DNA of 64,000 nt from Polynucleobacter rarus (GTDB lineage Bacteria > Pseudomonadota > Gammaproteobacteria > Burkholderiales > Burkholderiaceae): contig NZ_NTGB01000001.1 in NCBI RefSeq assembly GCF_003072505.1, positions 1,847,955 to 1,911,954 of the forward strand. The letters run 5' to 3'. The notes below the pieces were generated by a model. That model made no database searches. It was given only the letters and a program-made list of their open reading frames with translations, and was not told the origin of the DNA. Shown piece after piece: positions 17,999 to 27,486 of this stretch; position 1 is the stretch's first letter, and every line of letters begins with the position of its first letter. Position numbers and translations under genes: made by a program.

Positions 17999-18547
17999 TC
18001 AACCAGCGTTCGTGCCATCAATTAAGATAAACGCAATTCTTGCCGCTTTACCTGATCGATTTGTCCATGCATGGTTAGTACCTCTTTGAATCAATACATC
18101 CCCTGCATTCAGAATGGTTTCTTCTTTCTCTAAAATAGCAGTCATTTGTCCAAAAAGGACAATTGCATAATCCACTGTTTCAGTGATGTGCATGCCTGGA
18201 TGTTCTCCTTCTTTTAAATCATGGCCAGCATCCTGATAAAGGTGGGCGAACATCGCATCGAGCTGCTTTTTTAACTCGATGGGATCTTTTGGATCGGGTG
18301 GATAATCAATAATACGAAGTACTGTGCCATTTTTGGGGGGCATGATGCCCTGATGCGTATGAATATCATCCTCAGCTTTTATGAGCGCAGGACTAGGGCT
18401 AGTTCGCCAAATGTTGTTGACTCGGTAGCCTGGTCTTTCTGCGACTTCACGTATGGAAGTGGGTGGTCCATCGCTCACAAAGAATGATTTTCCATTTTCG
18501 TCATTTTCTGTCACAACCCGTCTTACTGGTGGGAGATCATTGTGCAT
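17999..18547 (-). CDS. Cupin-domain protein
   Basis: The start at 18547 is chosen because AAGGA lies 8 bases upstream and this start does not run into the preceding Bug gene. The 182-residue product has a C-terminal beta-barrel (about 110-180): MHITETVDYAIVLFG, then LNAGDVLIQRGTNHAWTNRS with a likely metal-binding His. This resembles small cupins acting on or binding ring or keto compounds, but no reaction can be named. It directly follows two Bug genes on the same strand and precedes the biuret/triuret operon by a 252-bp gap with its own regulatory sequence. Confidence 0.82.
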   Translation of the reverse strand: MHNDLPPVRRVVTENDENGKSFFVSDGPPTSIREVAERPGYRVNNIWRTSPSPALIKAEDDIHTHQGIMPPKNGTVLRIIDYPPDPKDPIELKKQLDAMFAHLYQDAGHDLKEGEHPGMHITETVDYAIVLFGQMTAILEKEETILNAGDVLIQRGTNHAWTNRSGKAARIAFILIDGTNAG

Positions 18548-18561
18548 CTGCTTATTCCTTA

Positions 18562-19587
18562 TTATTGGGGAGTAATACCAATTTCTTTCACTACTTTTGA
18601 CCACTTTAGTGACTCTACTTGAAGGTATTTATTAAACTGCTCGACACTACCTCCCACTCCTTCAAAGCCAAGGGTTGCTAATCGATCTTTAAAATCTTCT
18701 TGTTGAGAGATTTTATTAATATCACTATTGAGTTTATTAATTAAAGATTGCGGCGTACCTTTTGGCACAAAGACACCGACCCAAGTGTAATCTTCAAATC
18801 CAGTAAAACCATATTCAGCAACCGTTGGCACATTCGGTAAAGAGGCAATGCGTTTTGAACTAGTGACAGCGAGTCCTCTTAATTGCCCACCAACAATCAG
18901 TTGGCTTGCCGCTGGCACGGCTACGCTGGCAAATTGCACTTCACCAGTTAAGGCCGCATTGACAGCAGGACCAGCTCCTTTGTATGGAATGTGGGCAACC
19001 GGCACTTTTGCTAGAACTTTAAATAAATACTCAGCTGAGAGATGAGGGGTAGTTCCATCACCAGGAGATGCATAATTATATTTTCCTGATTTAGAAGCCT
19101 CTAACGCATCTTTAAGGTTTTTTTCTTGTAGGCTTGAACCGGCCACAAAAATGTTGGGTGTGGAGGCAACATTGGCAATCCCCACAAAATCTTTTTCTAA
19201 GTTATAGCCTGGGTTGATGAACAAGCTTGTATTGACAGCAACTGAACTTGTATTTAAAAGAATCGTGTAACCATCAGGCTTTGATTTTGCAACTTGTGCA
19301 GTACCGGTATTACCACTAGCACCCGGTCGATTATCGACAATGACAGCCTGGCCCCAAAGCGTCGTTAACTTTTGGCTGAGTAGTCGCGCAATGATGTCAG
19401 TTGGACCACCTGGTGCATATGGGACTACTAATTTAACTGGTCGATCAGGAAACTCCTCTTTAGAGGGGCTTTGTGCAAAGGTGTTACTCATTAGTAACCC
19501 ACCAAAAACCATCAGGACGGTCAAGGATTTGAGGGGGAGTAGGTTAAATAGGCGAGTCGTGCCCATCGGGTTCATCTGTTTTTTCAC
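18562..19587 (-). CDS. Bug/TctC-type periplasmic substrate-binding protein (Bug 4)
   Basis: A GTG at 19587 with TAGGAG 8 bases upstream is the preferred start; an ATG at 19614 is also possible and would add nine residues to an already long n-region. The signal peptide ends at NTFAQS, followed by FPDRPVKLVVPYAPGG, TDIIAR, KPDGYTILLN and HIPYKGAGPA. It ends 14 bp before the cupin start and is probably co-transcribed with it. Ligand unknown. Confidence 0.9.
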   Translation of the reverse strand: MKKQMNPMGTTRLFNLLPLKSLTVLMVFGGLLMSNTFAQSPSKEEFPDRPVKLVVPYAPGGPTDIIARLLSQKLTTLWGQAVIVDNRPGASGNTGTAQVAKSKPDGYTILLNTSSVAVNTSLFINPGYNLEKDFVGIANVASTPNIFVAGSSLQEKNLKDALEASKSGKYNYASPGDGTTPHLSAEYLFKVLAKVPVAHIPYKGAGPAVNAALTGEVQFASVAVPAASQLIVGGQLRGLAVTSSKRIASLPNVPTVAEYGFTGFEDYTWVGVFVPKGTPQSLINKLNSDINKISQQEDFKDRLATLGFEGVGGSVEQFNKYLQVESLKWSKVVKEIGITPQ

Positions 19588-19667
19588 TTCTGGTCTCCTA
19601 AGCCTTATTGGCATTTTCTTTTATCCTAATCTTCGTTAGGACTAGTTAAATAGTTTAAATCATTTTT

Positions 19668-20651
19668 TTATTCAGGTTCAATGTGAGCAGCACGAATGAC
19701 CTTACCCCATTTCAGGGACTCGGCAGCTTGGAACTTCGCTAATCCCTCGGGCGATGATACGACTCTTTCTTCACCATTTTTCATTAATTGGTTTTTCATT
19801 TCGCTTGATTCGGCTGCTTTAACAAACATTTCATTGAGTTGTTTTGTGATTTTTTCCGGCGCACCAGCAGGTAAATAAATCGCATTCCAAAATGACATGT
19901 CATATCCCTTAACCCCTGCTTCTTCGACTGTTGGAACATTTGGCAAAGAAGCGATGCGAGAAGTACCACTGACTGCAAGAGCCCGTAATTTTCCACCCTG
20001 AATCTGTGGAACCGCAGTCGAAGCATCCGCAAACATAAAGTCAAATTGCCCACCTAATAAATCCGTCACTGCCGGAGGGTTACTCTTATAAGGAATATGC
20101 ATAATATCGATATTTGTAAGTTGTGCCAGTAACTCACTTGCTACTCGACTAGAAGAACTGCCACTGGCAAAATTCACCTTACCAGGATTTTTACGCGCAA
20201 GATCCAACAAGTCATTTAATGAGTATATTTTTGATTTGGGGTTAACCACCAAAAACATATATCCTTTAAACAACAAAGCGACTGGGGTAAAGTCTTTGAC
20301 TGGATCGTAAGGGATTTTTTTGAAGAGATGCTCATTAGCAGCGTGAGTCGTATTAGTCGTATATAAAATAGTGTATCCGTCTGGTGCTGCCTTAGCCACA
20401 TATTGAGCCGCGATAAAACCACTTGCTCCTGGTTTGGGATCTACGATCACTGGCACTTTATATTCATTACTAATAATTTGTGCCAATGCTCTCGCTTTCT
20501 GATCCGTTCCACTACCAACTGTAAAAGGAGTTACTAGGGTAATTGTTTTACTTGGGTAGTTTTGAGCATTAGCGAGTAATTGGCCAAACATAAGAGTGCA
20601 CAAAAAAACAATCTTAAGTTTTTTTAAAGAGTTGAATGAAAACATCGACAT
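19668..20651 (-). CDS. Bug/TctC-type periplasmic substrate-binding protein (Bug 5)
   Basis: The 327-residue product has a signal peptide ending at LLANAQ and the family features YPSKTITLVTPF, APDGYTILYT and HIPYKSNPPA. The ligand-loop signature is altered: TVGSGTDQKAR instead of the common AGGGTD-type sequence, and the Gly of HIPYKG is Ser. It is transcribed divergently from the AtuA pair (20733-22396), 81 bp apart, so it may bind the substrate of that pathway. Bug 4 and the cupin gene follow. Confidence 0.92.
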   Translation of the reverse strand: MSMFSFNSLKKLKIVFLCTLMFGQLLANAQNYPSKTITLVTPFTVGSGTDQKARALAQIISNEYKVPVIVDPKPGASGFIAAQYVAKAAPDGYTILYTTNTTHAANEHLFKKIPYDPVKDFTPVALLFKGYMFLVVNPKSKIYSLNDLLDLARKNPGKVNFASGSSSSRVASELLAQLTNIDIMHIPYKSNPPAVTDLLGGQFDFMFADASTAVPQIQGGKLRALAVSGTSRIASLPNVPTVEEAGVKGYDMSFWNAIYLPAGAPEKITKQLNEMFVKAAESSEMKNQLMKNGEERVVSSPEGLAKFQAAESLKWGKVIRAAHIEPE

Positions 20652-20665
20652 TTTTTGCGATCTCC

Positions 20666-20703
20666 AATATTAGTTATATTATTTCTAAGAACATAATAAT
20701 ATT
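20666..20703. promoter_or_regulatory. Inverted repeat in the Bug 5/AtuA divergent promoter region
   Basis: AATATTA (20666-20672) and TAATATT (20697-20703) face each other in the 81-bp gap between divergent genes. The sequence is very AT-rich, so part of the symmetry may be chance; it could be an operator or the -10 regions themselves. Confidence 0.3.
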
Positions 20704-20732
20704 AAAAACTCACTATAAGAACTTTTAATCGT

Positions 20733-22088
20733 ATGAAACATACAGAATTTTTAAGAATTGGTGGGGGTGCAGGATTCTCGGATGACCGAATTCCACCCGC
20801 CGTAGAACTAGCTGAATTAGGTGATATTGATTATTTAGTATTTGAATGCTTGGCAGAAAGAACGATTGCCAGGGAGCAGCAAACTAAATTACAAAACCCG
20901 AGTAAGGGCTATACCCCTAGATTACAGGAAAGAATGGCTGCGGTTTTACCGGCCTGCGTTGCCAAACATATTCGCATTGTTACGAACATGGGGGCTGCCA
21001 ACCCAGAATCCGCCGCTAACGAAACTAGAAAGTTAGCAAAAGAATTAGGCCTAGGTGATGTTTCTTGTGCAGTGGTAACAGGTGATGATGTTACTGAATT
21101 GGTACGCGCTCACCCAGAACTAGAAATCATGGAGAATGGTTTACCCGTGGAGTCCCTACTACCCCAAATGATTGCAAGTAATGCCTATTTGGGTGCTGAC
21201 GTTATTGTAAAAGCTCTGGAAACTGACGCACAAATCATCATTACTGGTCGTGTAGCGGATCCTTCTCTCTTTTTAGCCCCGATGATGCATGAGTTCAAAT
21301 GGAGTTATGACGATCTAGAAAGGATCGCTGCAGGCACAGTATGTGGGCACTTACTAGAGTGCGGAGCTCAAGTGAGTGGTGGTAATTTTGCAGATCCTGG
21401 CAAAAAAGTAGTTGATCGACTCTCAGAACTTGGTAATCCCTTTGCAGATGTTGCTGCAAATGGTAGTTTTTCCATTAGTAAGGTAGCTGGCAGTGGCGGT
21501 CTAGTGAGCGTGGCAACTGTCAAAGAGCAATTATTGTATGAGTTACATGATCCCTCTCATTACATTACCCCTGATTGCGTTTTAGACGTCACGGATTTAG
21601 AGTTAATACAACTCGCAAAAGATCGTGTGCAAGTTTTATCAGCGCGTGGCAAACCCAGAACGCCAAGCTATAAAGTGACTGTTGGGTATGATGATGGTTA
21701 TATTGGAGAGGGCCAAATCTCCTATGCTGGCCCCAACGCTCTAGAAAGAGCAAAATGGGGAGCGCAAATAGTACAGGACAGGCTCAAACAACGTGGTTTT
21801 AGCTATTCAGAATTTCGAGTTGATTACATTGGTATGTCGAGTTTGCATGGCTTACCAGAAAATAAAATAGAACCTTATGAAGTAAGACTCCGACTGGTCG
21901 TTAGAACACCCAGTAAAACAGCTGCACAAGCGGTTGGTTTTGAATGTAGAGCTCTCCATCTCAATGGACCAACAGGGGCTGGCGGCGGAATTGATCCGCT
22001 AGTAAAGTCAGTTTTAGCAGTACAGTCTGTTCTGATCCCTAGGCATTGGATTGATTCAAAAATACAAATAAGGAAAATGGGATCATGA
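20733..22088 (+). CDS. AtuA-type protein (DUF1446, acyclic terpene utilisation family)
   Basis: The 451-residue protein carries the DUF1446 features: N-terminal GGGAGFSDDR (10-19), NMGAANPESAANETRKLA (about 85-102), a VTGDDV segment, ITGRVADPSLFLAPM, LLECGAQVSGGNFADPG and the later YIGEGQISYAGPNA. AtuA is needed for citronellol/geraniol catabolism in Pseudomonas but its chemistry is unknown; distant members occur in many pathways. Here no other atu genes (such as geranyl-CoA carboxylase) are present, so terpenes need not be the substrate. It overlaps the next gene by 4 bp. Confidence 0.88.
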   Translation: MKHTEFLRIGGGAGFSDDRIPPAVELAELGDIDYLVFECLAERTIAREQQTKLQNPSKGYTPRLQERMAAVLPACVAKHIRIVTNMGAANPESAANETRKLAKELGLGDVSCAVVTGDDVTELVRAHPELEIMENGLPVESLLPQMIASNAYLGADVIVKALETDAQIIITGRVADPSLFLAPMMHEFKWSYDDLERIAAGTVCGHLLECGAQVSGGNFADPGKKVVDRLSELGNPFADVAANGSFSISKVAGSGGLVSVATVKEQLLYELHDPSHYITPDCVLDVTDLELIQLAKDRVQVLSARGKPRTPSYKVTVGYDDGYIGEGQISYAGPNALERAKWGAQIVQDRLKQRGFSYSEFRVDYIGMSSLHGLPENKIEPYEVRLRLVVRTPSKTAAQAVGFECRALHLNGPTGAGGGIDPLVKSVLAVQSVLIPRHWIDSKIQIRKMGS

Positions 22089-22396
22089 TTCGACTACATG
22101 ACATTGCGCATTCTCGTGCTGGAGACAAAGGAAATACTTCGAACATCTCTGTCATTGCATATGACACTGAAGGTTGGGAAATTATTCAACAACATTTATC
22201 AATTGAAGTAGTAAAAGAAGCTTTCGTACACATCACAAATGGGGCGGTATTTCGATATGAGTTACCAAAATTACAGGCGCTTAATTTTGTCATTGAGGGC
22301 GCTTTAGGGGGCGGAGTGACAAGATCGTTAGCACAGGATCCACATGGTAAATCACTCAGTAGTTTAATGTTGTCAATTACATTAATGAACAAATAA
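22085..22396 (+). CDS. AtuA-like C-terminal (ferredoxin-fold-like) domain protein
   Basis: The 103-residue protein matches the small domain that often follows DUF1446, beginning with LHDIAHSRAGDKGNTSNISVIAYD and containing LPKLQALNFVIEGALGGGVTRSLAQDPHGKSL. In many bacteria this domain is fused to AtuA; here it is a separate gene that starts inside the AtuA stop codon, so the two products probably form one complex. Confidence 0.88.
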   Translation: MIRLHDIAHSRAGDKGNTSNISVIAYDTEGWEIIQQHLSIEVVKEAFVHITNGAVFRYELPKLQALNFVIEGALGGGVTRSLAQDPHGKSLSSLMLSITLMNK

Positions 22397-22431
22397 ATCT
22401 TCTGAACCCATAGTTCCCAGAGACGATATTG

Positions 22432-23823
22432 CTAATTATTTAATACCGCAATTTTGGGAAATTGTTGGTGCCACTTTGTAACTTTTTGAAAAGCATTACC
22501 AATTTGTAATAATTTTTCCTCGGCAAAGAGATTACCAATAAGTTGCATGCCAATAGGTAAACCACCTTTTGTAAATCCAGCAGGAATACTTAATGCTGGA
22601 AGAGACAAATAATTAATACTCTTAGTGTTTTGTGTAACTCGCATTAAATTTAATAATATTTCAGCGGTTGAGCCTTTTGTTGTAGCTTCAATTGACGGCG
22701 TTTCAATTTGCAAAGTGGGCACAAGTATTGCGTCACAGTGCGAAAACCAAAGCGATTGAACCGCTTCTTGCACGATCTTACGTTGTTCTTTTGCTTGCTC
22801 GTATACGGTTAAGCTTAAGTCTTTACCAAATTCAATCCTCGCTCTGACTTGGTCAGCGTAAGCCATTGGAAATTGCTGTAACCATTTTTTATGAAGTTGA
22901 AATGCCTCATACGCTAATACTATACCCATGCTCTGATTAATCATTTGCATGTTAGGGACGTCAACTTCTACCAATTCAATCTTTAAACTTTTAAAAGTTG
23001 CTTTCGCCTCTGTCCAACAATTTTCTACACTGGCGTCTAAATTCTCATTGAAGTAAGATCGAGGGATACCAATCTTCAAGCCACTAACGGGAAGGCTAAG
23101 ATTACTTTCATAATCAATTACTTGTCCAGTCACAACTGTGAGAAGTCTCGCACAATCTCGAACAGATTGAGCCATCGGTCCAACGCAGTCTAAGGATGTG
23201 GAAAGCGGGAAGACGCCATCAGCTGGAACCAAGCCATTAGTAGGCTTTAAACCGGTGACACCACACATGGCACTGGGGTGTCGAATAGACCCACCCGTAT
23301 CAGACCCCATAGAGCCAAACAGAAGTCTTAATGCAACAGCAATCCCAGAACCACTCGAAGATCCGCCAGACACATACAATGGATTCCAAGGATTTTGCCC
23401 ATGCCCATAATGTTGATTAAAACCCGTTGGACTTAATGCAAACTCGGCCATATGTAATGAGGCCACATTGACTTGACCTGCATTTTCTAGACGCTCATTG
23501 ACTAAGGAATTGACTGCAGAGATATTGTTTTCTAGGACAGTAGAGCCAACGTGCATCCTTCGATTAGCAACTGCAATTAAATCTTTATGACCCAAAGGTA
23601 CGCCATGAAGCAAACCTAGTGGTTCATTTTTTTCTTGCTTTTGGTCTAATAATGTTGCTCGGGCTAATGCACTTTCTTCATCTATCGAAAAAACGGCGTT
23701 GAATTGTCGTCCAAGCGTTTGCAGACGTCTAATTGATTCTTGAGCTAACTCATAAGCGCTGATCTGCTTTGCACGAATAGCCTGGGCAATACCAACCAAA
23801 TCAAATTCATTAAAATTTAGCAA
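22432..23823 (-). CDS. Amidase-signature family amidase
   Basis: The 463-residue protein shows Lys80 (GVPLGHKD), cis-Ser155 (SGGSSSGSG) and nucleophile Ser179 (GSDTGGSIRHPS), the complete amidase triad. It hydrolyses an amide to acid and ammonia in the cytoplasm. The ATG directly abuts the LivF stop codon, making it the last gene of a ten-gene operon with an ABC importer, so it probably acts on the imported amide or an intermediate (for example the half-amide left after imide opening). The C-terminal domain of allophanate hydrolase is absent. Confidence 0.9.
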   Translation of the reverse strand: MLNFNEFDLVGIAQAIRAKQISAYELAQESIRRLQTLGRQFNAVFSIDEESALARATLLDQKQEKNEPLGLLHGVPLGHKDLIAVANRRMHVGSTVLENNISAVNSLVNERLENAGQVNVASLHMAEFALSPTGFNQHYGHGQNPWNPLYVSGGSSSGSGIAVALRLLFGSMGSDTGGSIRHPSAMCGVTGLKPTNGLVPADGVFPLSTSLDCVGPMAQSVRDCARLLTVVTGQVIDYESNLSLPVSGLKIGIPRSYFNENLDASVENCWTEAKATFKSLKIELVEVDVPNMQMINQSMGIVLAYEAFQLHKKWLQQFPMAYADQVRARIEFGKDLSLTVYEQAKEQRKIVQEAVQSLWFSHCDAILVPTLQIETPSIEATTKGSTAEILLNLMRVTQNTKSINYLSLPALSIPAGFTKGGLPIGMQLIGNLFAEEKLLQIGNAFQKVTKWHQQFPKIAVLNN

Positions 23824-24525
23824 TTAATGAATTCCTAAGTATCTTTCTAGGGTTTCAGGATGAGCCATTAATTCGCTTGGAGTACCCTGCCACACAACCA
23901 TCCCTGTTTCTAAAATATATACACGATCAGCGACAGCTAAAGCACTATATAAATTTTGCTCAACCAATAAAATACCAAGTCCCTCTTTTTTGAGAGTCTG
24001 CATCACCCCTTCGACTAATTCAACTGTCACAGGTGCTAATCCTTCAGTCGGCTCATCCATCAGTAATATTTTTGGACCCGTCATCAGGGCTCTTGCAATT
24101 GCAAGTAGTTGACGTTCGCCACCAGATAACTCATTACCGCGATTTGTCTTACGCTCAGCTAATCGAGAAAAATTTTCAAATACTTTTTCAATACTCCAGG
24201 CACCCGGACTCTTTTTGTCTAAAATTTGTAAATGTTCTAAAACGGTAAGGGAGGAGAATAACCTTCTGCCCTGTGGAACATATCCAAGTCCTACTCTAGA
24301 GACTTGATAGGGAGCTAACCCCTCTAAGGATTGTCCGTCAATTGAGATTTGACCTTTGGTCTTTTGAGGATTGGAGAGGTTCATCACAGTTCTTACCAAA
24401 GAGGTTTTACCCATCCCATTTCTACCTAGAAGTGCAACGATCTCCCCTTCATTAACATACATAGAAATATCATTTAAGACTTGAGCTTCACCATAGGCTG
24501 AGCAGACTTGATCAATTTTAAGCAT
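23824..24525 (-). CDS. livF: LivF-type ABC transporter ATP-binding protein
   Basis: The 233-residue ATPase has Walker A GRNGMGKTS (34-42), signature ELSGGERQ, Walker B ILLMDEP and the LivF-like ending. It overlaps livG by 8 bp. With LivG, LivH, LivM and the binding protein it makes a complete importer of the branched-chain amino acid/urea/amide (HAAT) class in the inner membrane. Gene symbol follows the family; the substrate is more likely an amide or heterocycle than leucine, given the neighbours. Confidence 0.92.
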   Translation of the reverse strand: MLKIDQVCSAYGEAQVLNDISMYVNEGEIVALLGRNGMGKTSLVRTVMNLSNPQKTKGQISIDGQSLEGLAPYQVSRVGLGYVPQGRRLFSSLTVLEHLQILDKKSPGAWSIEKVFENFSRLAERKTNRGNELSGGERQLLAIARALMTGPKILLMDEPTEGLAPVTVELVEGVMQTLKKEGLGILLVEQNLYSALAVADRVYILETGMVVWQGTPSELMAHPETLERYLGIH

Positions 24526-25273
24526 GACGAGGTTTTCCTAAATAAATTTCTTGGACTTGTTTATTTCCTCTTATTTCGTCCGGCTTTCCTTCTACCAAAA
24601 CAGCGCCTTGATACATACAAATAACTTTATCAACTAAATTGAGGGCCAAATCAATATCATGTTCAATCAACACGATTGCTAAGTCTTTCGGCAAGCTCTT
24701 AATCACATCTGACATCACAACTCTTTCTGCGGGAGATAATCCAGCAGCCGGCTCATCTAATAAAAGTACTTTAGGCGAACTAGTCAGTGACATCGCTAAT
24801 TCCAGTTGTCGCTGCTCTCCGTAAGAGATTTCTTTCACTAACCAATGTCTTTTAGTGAGAAGATGACATCTTTCTAAAACAGACTGAACCAGTTGCTCTT
24901 CACTTTGTGGCAGTACCGAAGAACTAAAAAGAGAAAATTTCCTCCTCAATAATCCACGCGCCGCAAGCAATAAATTCTCTTCAATCGTTAATCCAAAGAA
25001 TAAGTTGGTAATTTGAAATGTTCTTGCAATGCCCAGCTCTGCCCTACGATTTGGTGATGACCTAGTAATGTCCACGCCACCCATGTAGATTGATCCCTGG
25101 CCTGGCAGTGTCATCCCAGTGATTGCATTAAAAAGGGAAGTCTTACCAGCACCGTTCGGCCCAAGAATAGCAATCTTATCTCCATTACTTACTTTCATGG
25201 AAACATTATTTACTGCTTTAAATGAGCCAAACTGAACAGTTACGTTGGCAACGTCAAGAATCAATTTTTCCAT
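24518..25273 (-). CDS. livG: LivG-type ABC transporter ATP-binding protein
   Basis: The ATG at 25273 overlaps the stop of the binding-protein gene (TGATG). The product of about 251 residues has Walker A GPNGAGKTS, the signature in the LivG form YGEQRQLELA, Walker B VLLLDEP and the C-terminal extension typical of LivG. It pairs with LivF to power uptake of the operon's substrate. Confidence 0.92.
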   Translation of the reverse strand: MEKLILDVANVTVQFGSFKAVNNVSMKVSNGDKIAILGPNGAGKTSLFNAITGMTLPGQGSIYMGGVDITRSSPNRRAELGIARTFQITNLFFGLTIEENLLLAARGLLRRKFSLFSSSVLPQSEEQLVQSVLERCHLLTKRHWLVKEISYGEQRQLELAMSLTSSPKVLLLDEPAAGLSPAERVVMSDVIKSLPKDLAIVLIEHDIDLALNLVDKVICMYQGAVLVEGKPDEIRGNKQVQEIYLGKPRHA

Positions 25274-26535
25274 CAACTTTTCTTAATCCCTTGGAATGCT
25301 CTAGAGTAAGGAGGCTGTTTTAGGTATTCTTCTGGCTTATATTTCCAAAACTGTGAAACGCTTGGATAGGTTTCGACTGGCACGTTCCAATATTTACCAT
25401 CAGGACGCTTGGTCACTTTTCTGATGAATACGTCATAAATTGGATTGCCATAAGTATCTAACTTTACTGGTCTACCAAGCGGTGATTCTTGTAACACAAC
25501 AGATCTAATTGCATCTAAAAACTTAGGTCGATTAGAAATATTGCCAGCAACATTTTTAATCGCCTGAGCGATCCAAATTGCTGCAACATAGTGAGAAAAT
25601 CCGTAGATAGATGGGAAATGATTGTAAGCAATTAAATATTCCGCAACAAACTTCTGAGTCTGTACGTTTGGTGCCCCCTCAGCAAAGTGTGCAGCAGAGA
25701 TTAAACCATCCGCTTCGCCACTATTTAAACTTCGGATCACTGATTGATCCGTCGTATTTTGAGCGGCTAATAATGGAATCTTTCCTTTCAAACCAAAGTT
25801 CGTCCATTGCTGTAAAAATCTCAAACCGTCCGCCCCTGTTTCCATCACAAAAACGGCGTCAGGTTTAGCAGCCTGAATCTGTGCAAAATAAGGACTGAAA
25901 TCTTGGGTATTTAATGGGTTCCAAAATTGATTTAATACTTGACCGCCTAGTTCCGTAAATACTTGCACTAAGCCACCACACTGCTCATGACCAAAAGTAT
26001 AGTCTTGGGAAATAGTAACAATTTTTCTAAATCCCATAGTCTTATAAGCATAGTCACCTAAAGGATGTGAAGTTTGACTCGCGGTATATCCTGCCACACG
26101 AATCACATTCGGAATTCTACTGCGTTGGGTTAAATCATCGGCAGCAATTACCGGAATAAAATAAGGAATACCGTTAGTTTTAGCGAACTCAGCTACAGCA
26201 AGACCAGTATTCGCAAGTAGATTACCTACTAAAAAATCTACTTGATTTTGCTCTGTTAATTTACGCGCCTTTTGTAAAGCAATATCCGGATTCGAGGCAT
26301 CATCTTCAACAAAAATTTGGATATCGCGACCAGCAACCTTCTTACCGATTGACTCCCAATACATGGTGAAACCTTCAACAATTTCTTTACCCCCGGCAGC
26401 TAATACGCCGGTTAAAGGGGCCATCAAACCAATTTTAATTGGTCCAGTTGTTTGCGCTAAAACCTGTTCAAAGGAACCAAAAACAGATAAACCACTGACT
26501 GCAGCGCCTGACTTGATAAAGTTACGACGATCCAT
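25273..26535 (-). CDS. Periplasmic amino acid/amide-binding protein (LivK type), Tat signal
   Basis: The start at 26535 is preceded by GGAGG 6 bases upstream. The 420-residue product begins with MDRRNFIKSGAAVSG, a twin-arginine signal, and continues with IKIGLMAPLTGVLAAGGKE, ASNPDIALQKARKLTEQNQVD and YTFGHEQCGG, the class I periplasmic-binding fold of the Leu/amide/urea group. It delivers the substrate to LivHM. Tat export of this family occurs in Burkholderiales. It is encoded between LivM and LivG, in one operon. Confidence 0.92.
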   Translation of the reverse strand: MDRRNFIKSGAAVSGLSVFGSFEQVLAQTTGPIKIGLMAPLTGVLAAGGKEIVEGFTMYWESIGKKVAGRDIQIFVEDDASNPDIALQKARKLTEQNQVDFLVGNLLANTGLAVAEFAKTNGIPYFIPVIAADDLTQRSRIPNVIRVAGYTASQTSHPLGDYAYKTMGFRKIVTISQDYTFGHEQCGGLVQVFTELGGQVLNQFWNPLNTQDFSPYFAQIQAAKPDAVFVMETGADGLRFLQQWTNFGLKGKIPLLAAQNTTDQSVIRSLNSGEADGLISAAHFAEGAPNVQTQKFVAEYLIAYNHFPSIYGFSHYVAAIWIAQAIKNVAGNISNRPKFLDAIRSVVLQESPLGRPVKLDTYGNPIYDVFIRKVTKRPDGKYWNVPVETYPSVSQFWKYKPEEYLKQPPYSRAFQGIKKS

Positions 26536-26563
26536 AATGACCTCCAAGTTAATATTAAAAAAT

Positions 26564-27484
26564 TTATTTCTTCGAAACTTTTAACTTACCAACAATTCCT
26601 TCTGGAATAAAAATCATGGCAAGGACAAACATCAAACCCATCACAAATGACCAGCGTTCAGTGTAGGAACTAATGATATTTTCTAAAGAGATGATGAGCG
26701 CTGAACCCACCACTCCACCGAAAACGGTGCCAACACCCCCCATAATTGCCATCAATAAGCCTTTGACTGACTGGGCAAGTGAAACACTGGATGAGCTTAC
26801 AAAGCTATTAAAAAGCGCATATAAAACCCCTGCAATTCCAGCAATAAATGCTGAAATCACAAAACCGATAATCAAATGAAGCGTAGTGTTGTAACCGAGA
26901 CTTCGCATTCTTGATTCACTCTCACGAATACCTCTTAGAGTTAAGCCAAAGGGTGATTTAACAAAACGTAAAATTGCAAACCCCACTACTAACAAGACCA
27001 TAAAACTAAAGTAATAGAAGTGCTCAGGATTTTGTAACCATTCGGGACGAATATTTCCCCGCAAGCCATTTTCACCACCAGTAACTGAAGTCCAGCGCTG
27101 ACAAACACCCCAAACAATCATCCCTAGTGCCAGTGTTAACAGTAAAAAATAGACGCCACTGGTACGGACTGCCAGCACTGCGAACACGAGTCCCACTAAA
27201 GTTGACACACCAATCCCAAGAAGGATAGCAGTATATGGGTCATAGTGATTCGTAATTACACAATAAATTGCAGTGTAGGCAGCAGTACCAAAAATAGCTC
27301 CATGACAGAGTGATGTTCTACCAGCATATCCTGCCAAAATATCAATCGATATTGCAAAAATTGAATAAATAAAAGTAAGTGTCATTAAGCTTAAGAAGTA
27401 TGGGTGTACCAAAGAAGGCAAAATTAAACACAATAAGATGAGCGACAGTATTCCAAATTTAGAGGCAAAGTGCTTTAGTAACAT
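26564..27484 (-). CDS. livM: LivM-type ABC transporter permease
   Basis: The 306-residue hydrophobic protein has about nine membrane segments and the LivM signatures YAGRTSLCHGAIFGTAAY and the coupling segment SESRMRSLGYNTTLH. In LivM the second motif contacts the ATPases. It starts 2 bp after the LivH stop. It forms the inner-membrane channel with LivH. Confidence 0.92.
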   Translation of the reverse strand: MLLKHFASKFGILSLILLCLILPSLVHPYFLSLMTLTFIYSIFAISIDILAGYAGRTSLCHGAIFGTAAYTAIYCVITNHYDPYTAILLGIGVSTLVGLVFAVLAVRTSGVYFLLLTLALGMIVWGVCQRWTSVTGGENGLRGNIRPEWLQNPEHFYYFSFMVLLVVGFAILRFVKSPFGLTLRGIRESESRMRSLGYNTTLHLIIGFVISAFIAGIAGVLYALFNSFVSSSSVSLAQSVKGLLMAIMGGVGTVFGGVVGSALIISLENIISSYTERWSFVMGLMFVLAMIFIPEGIVGKLKVSKK

Positions 27485-27486
27485 TT

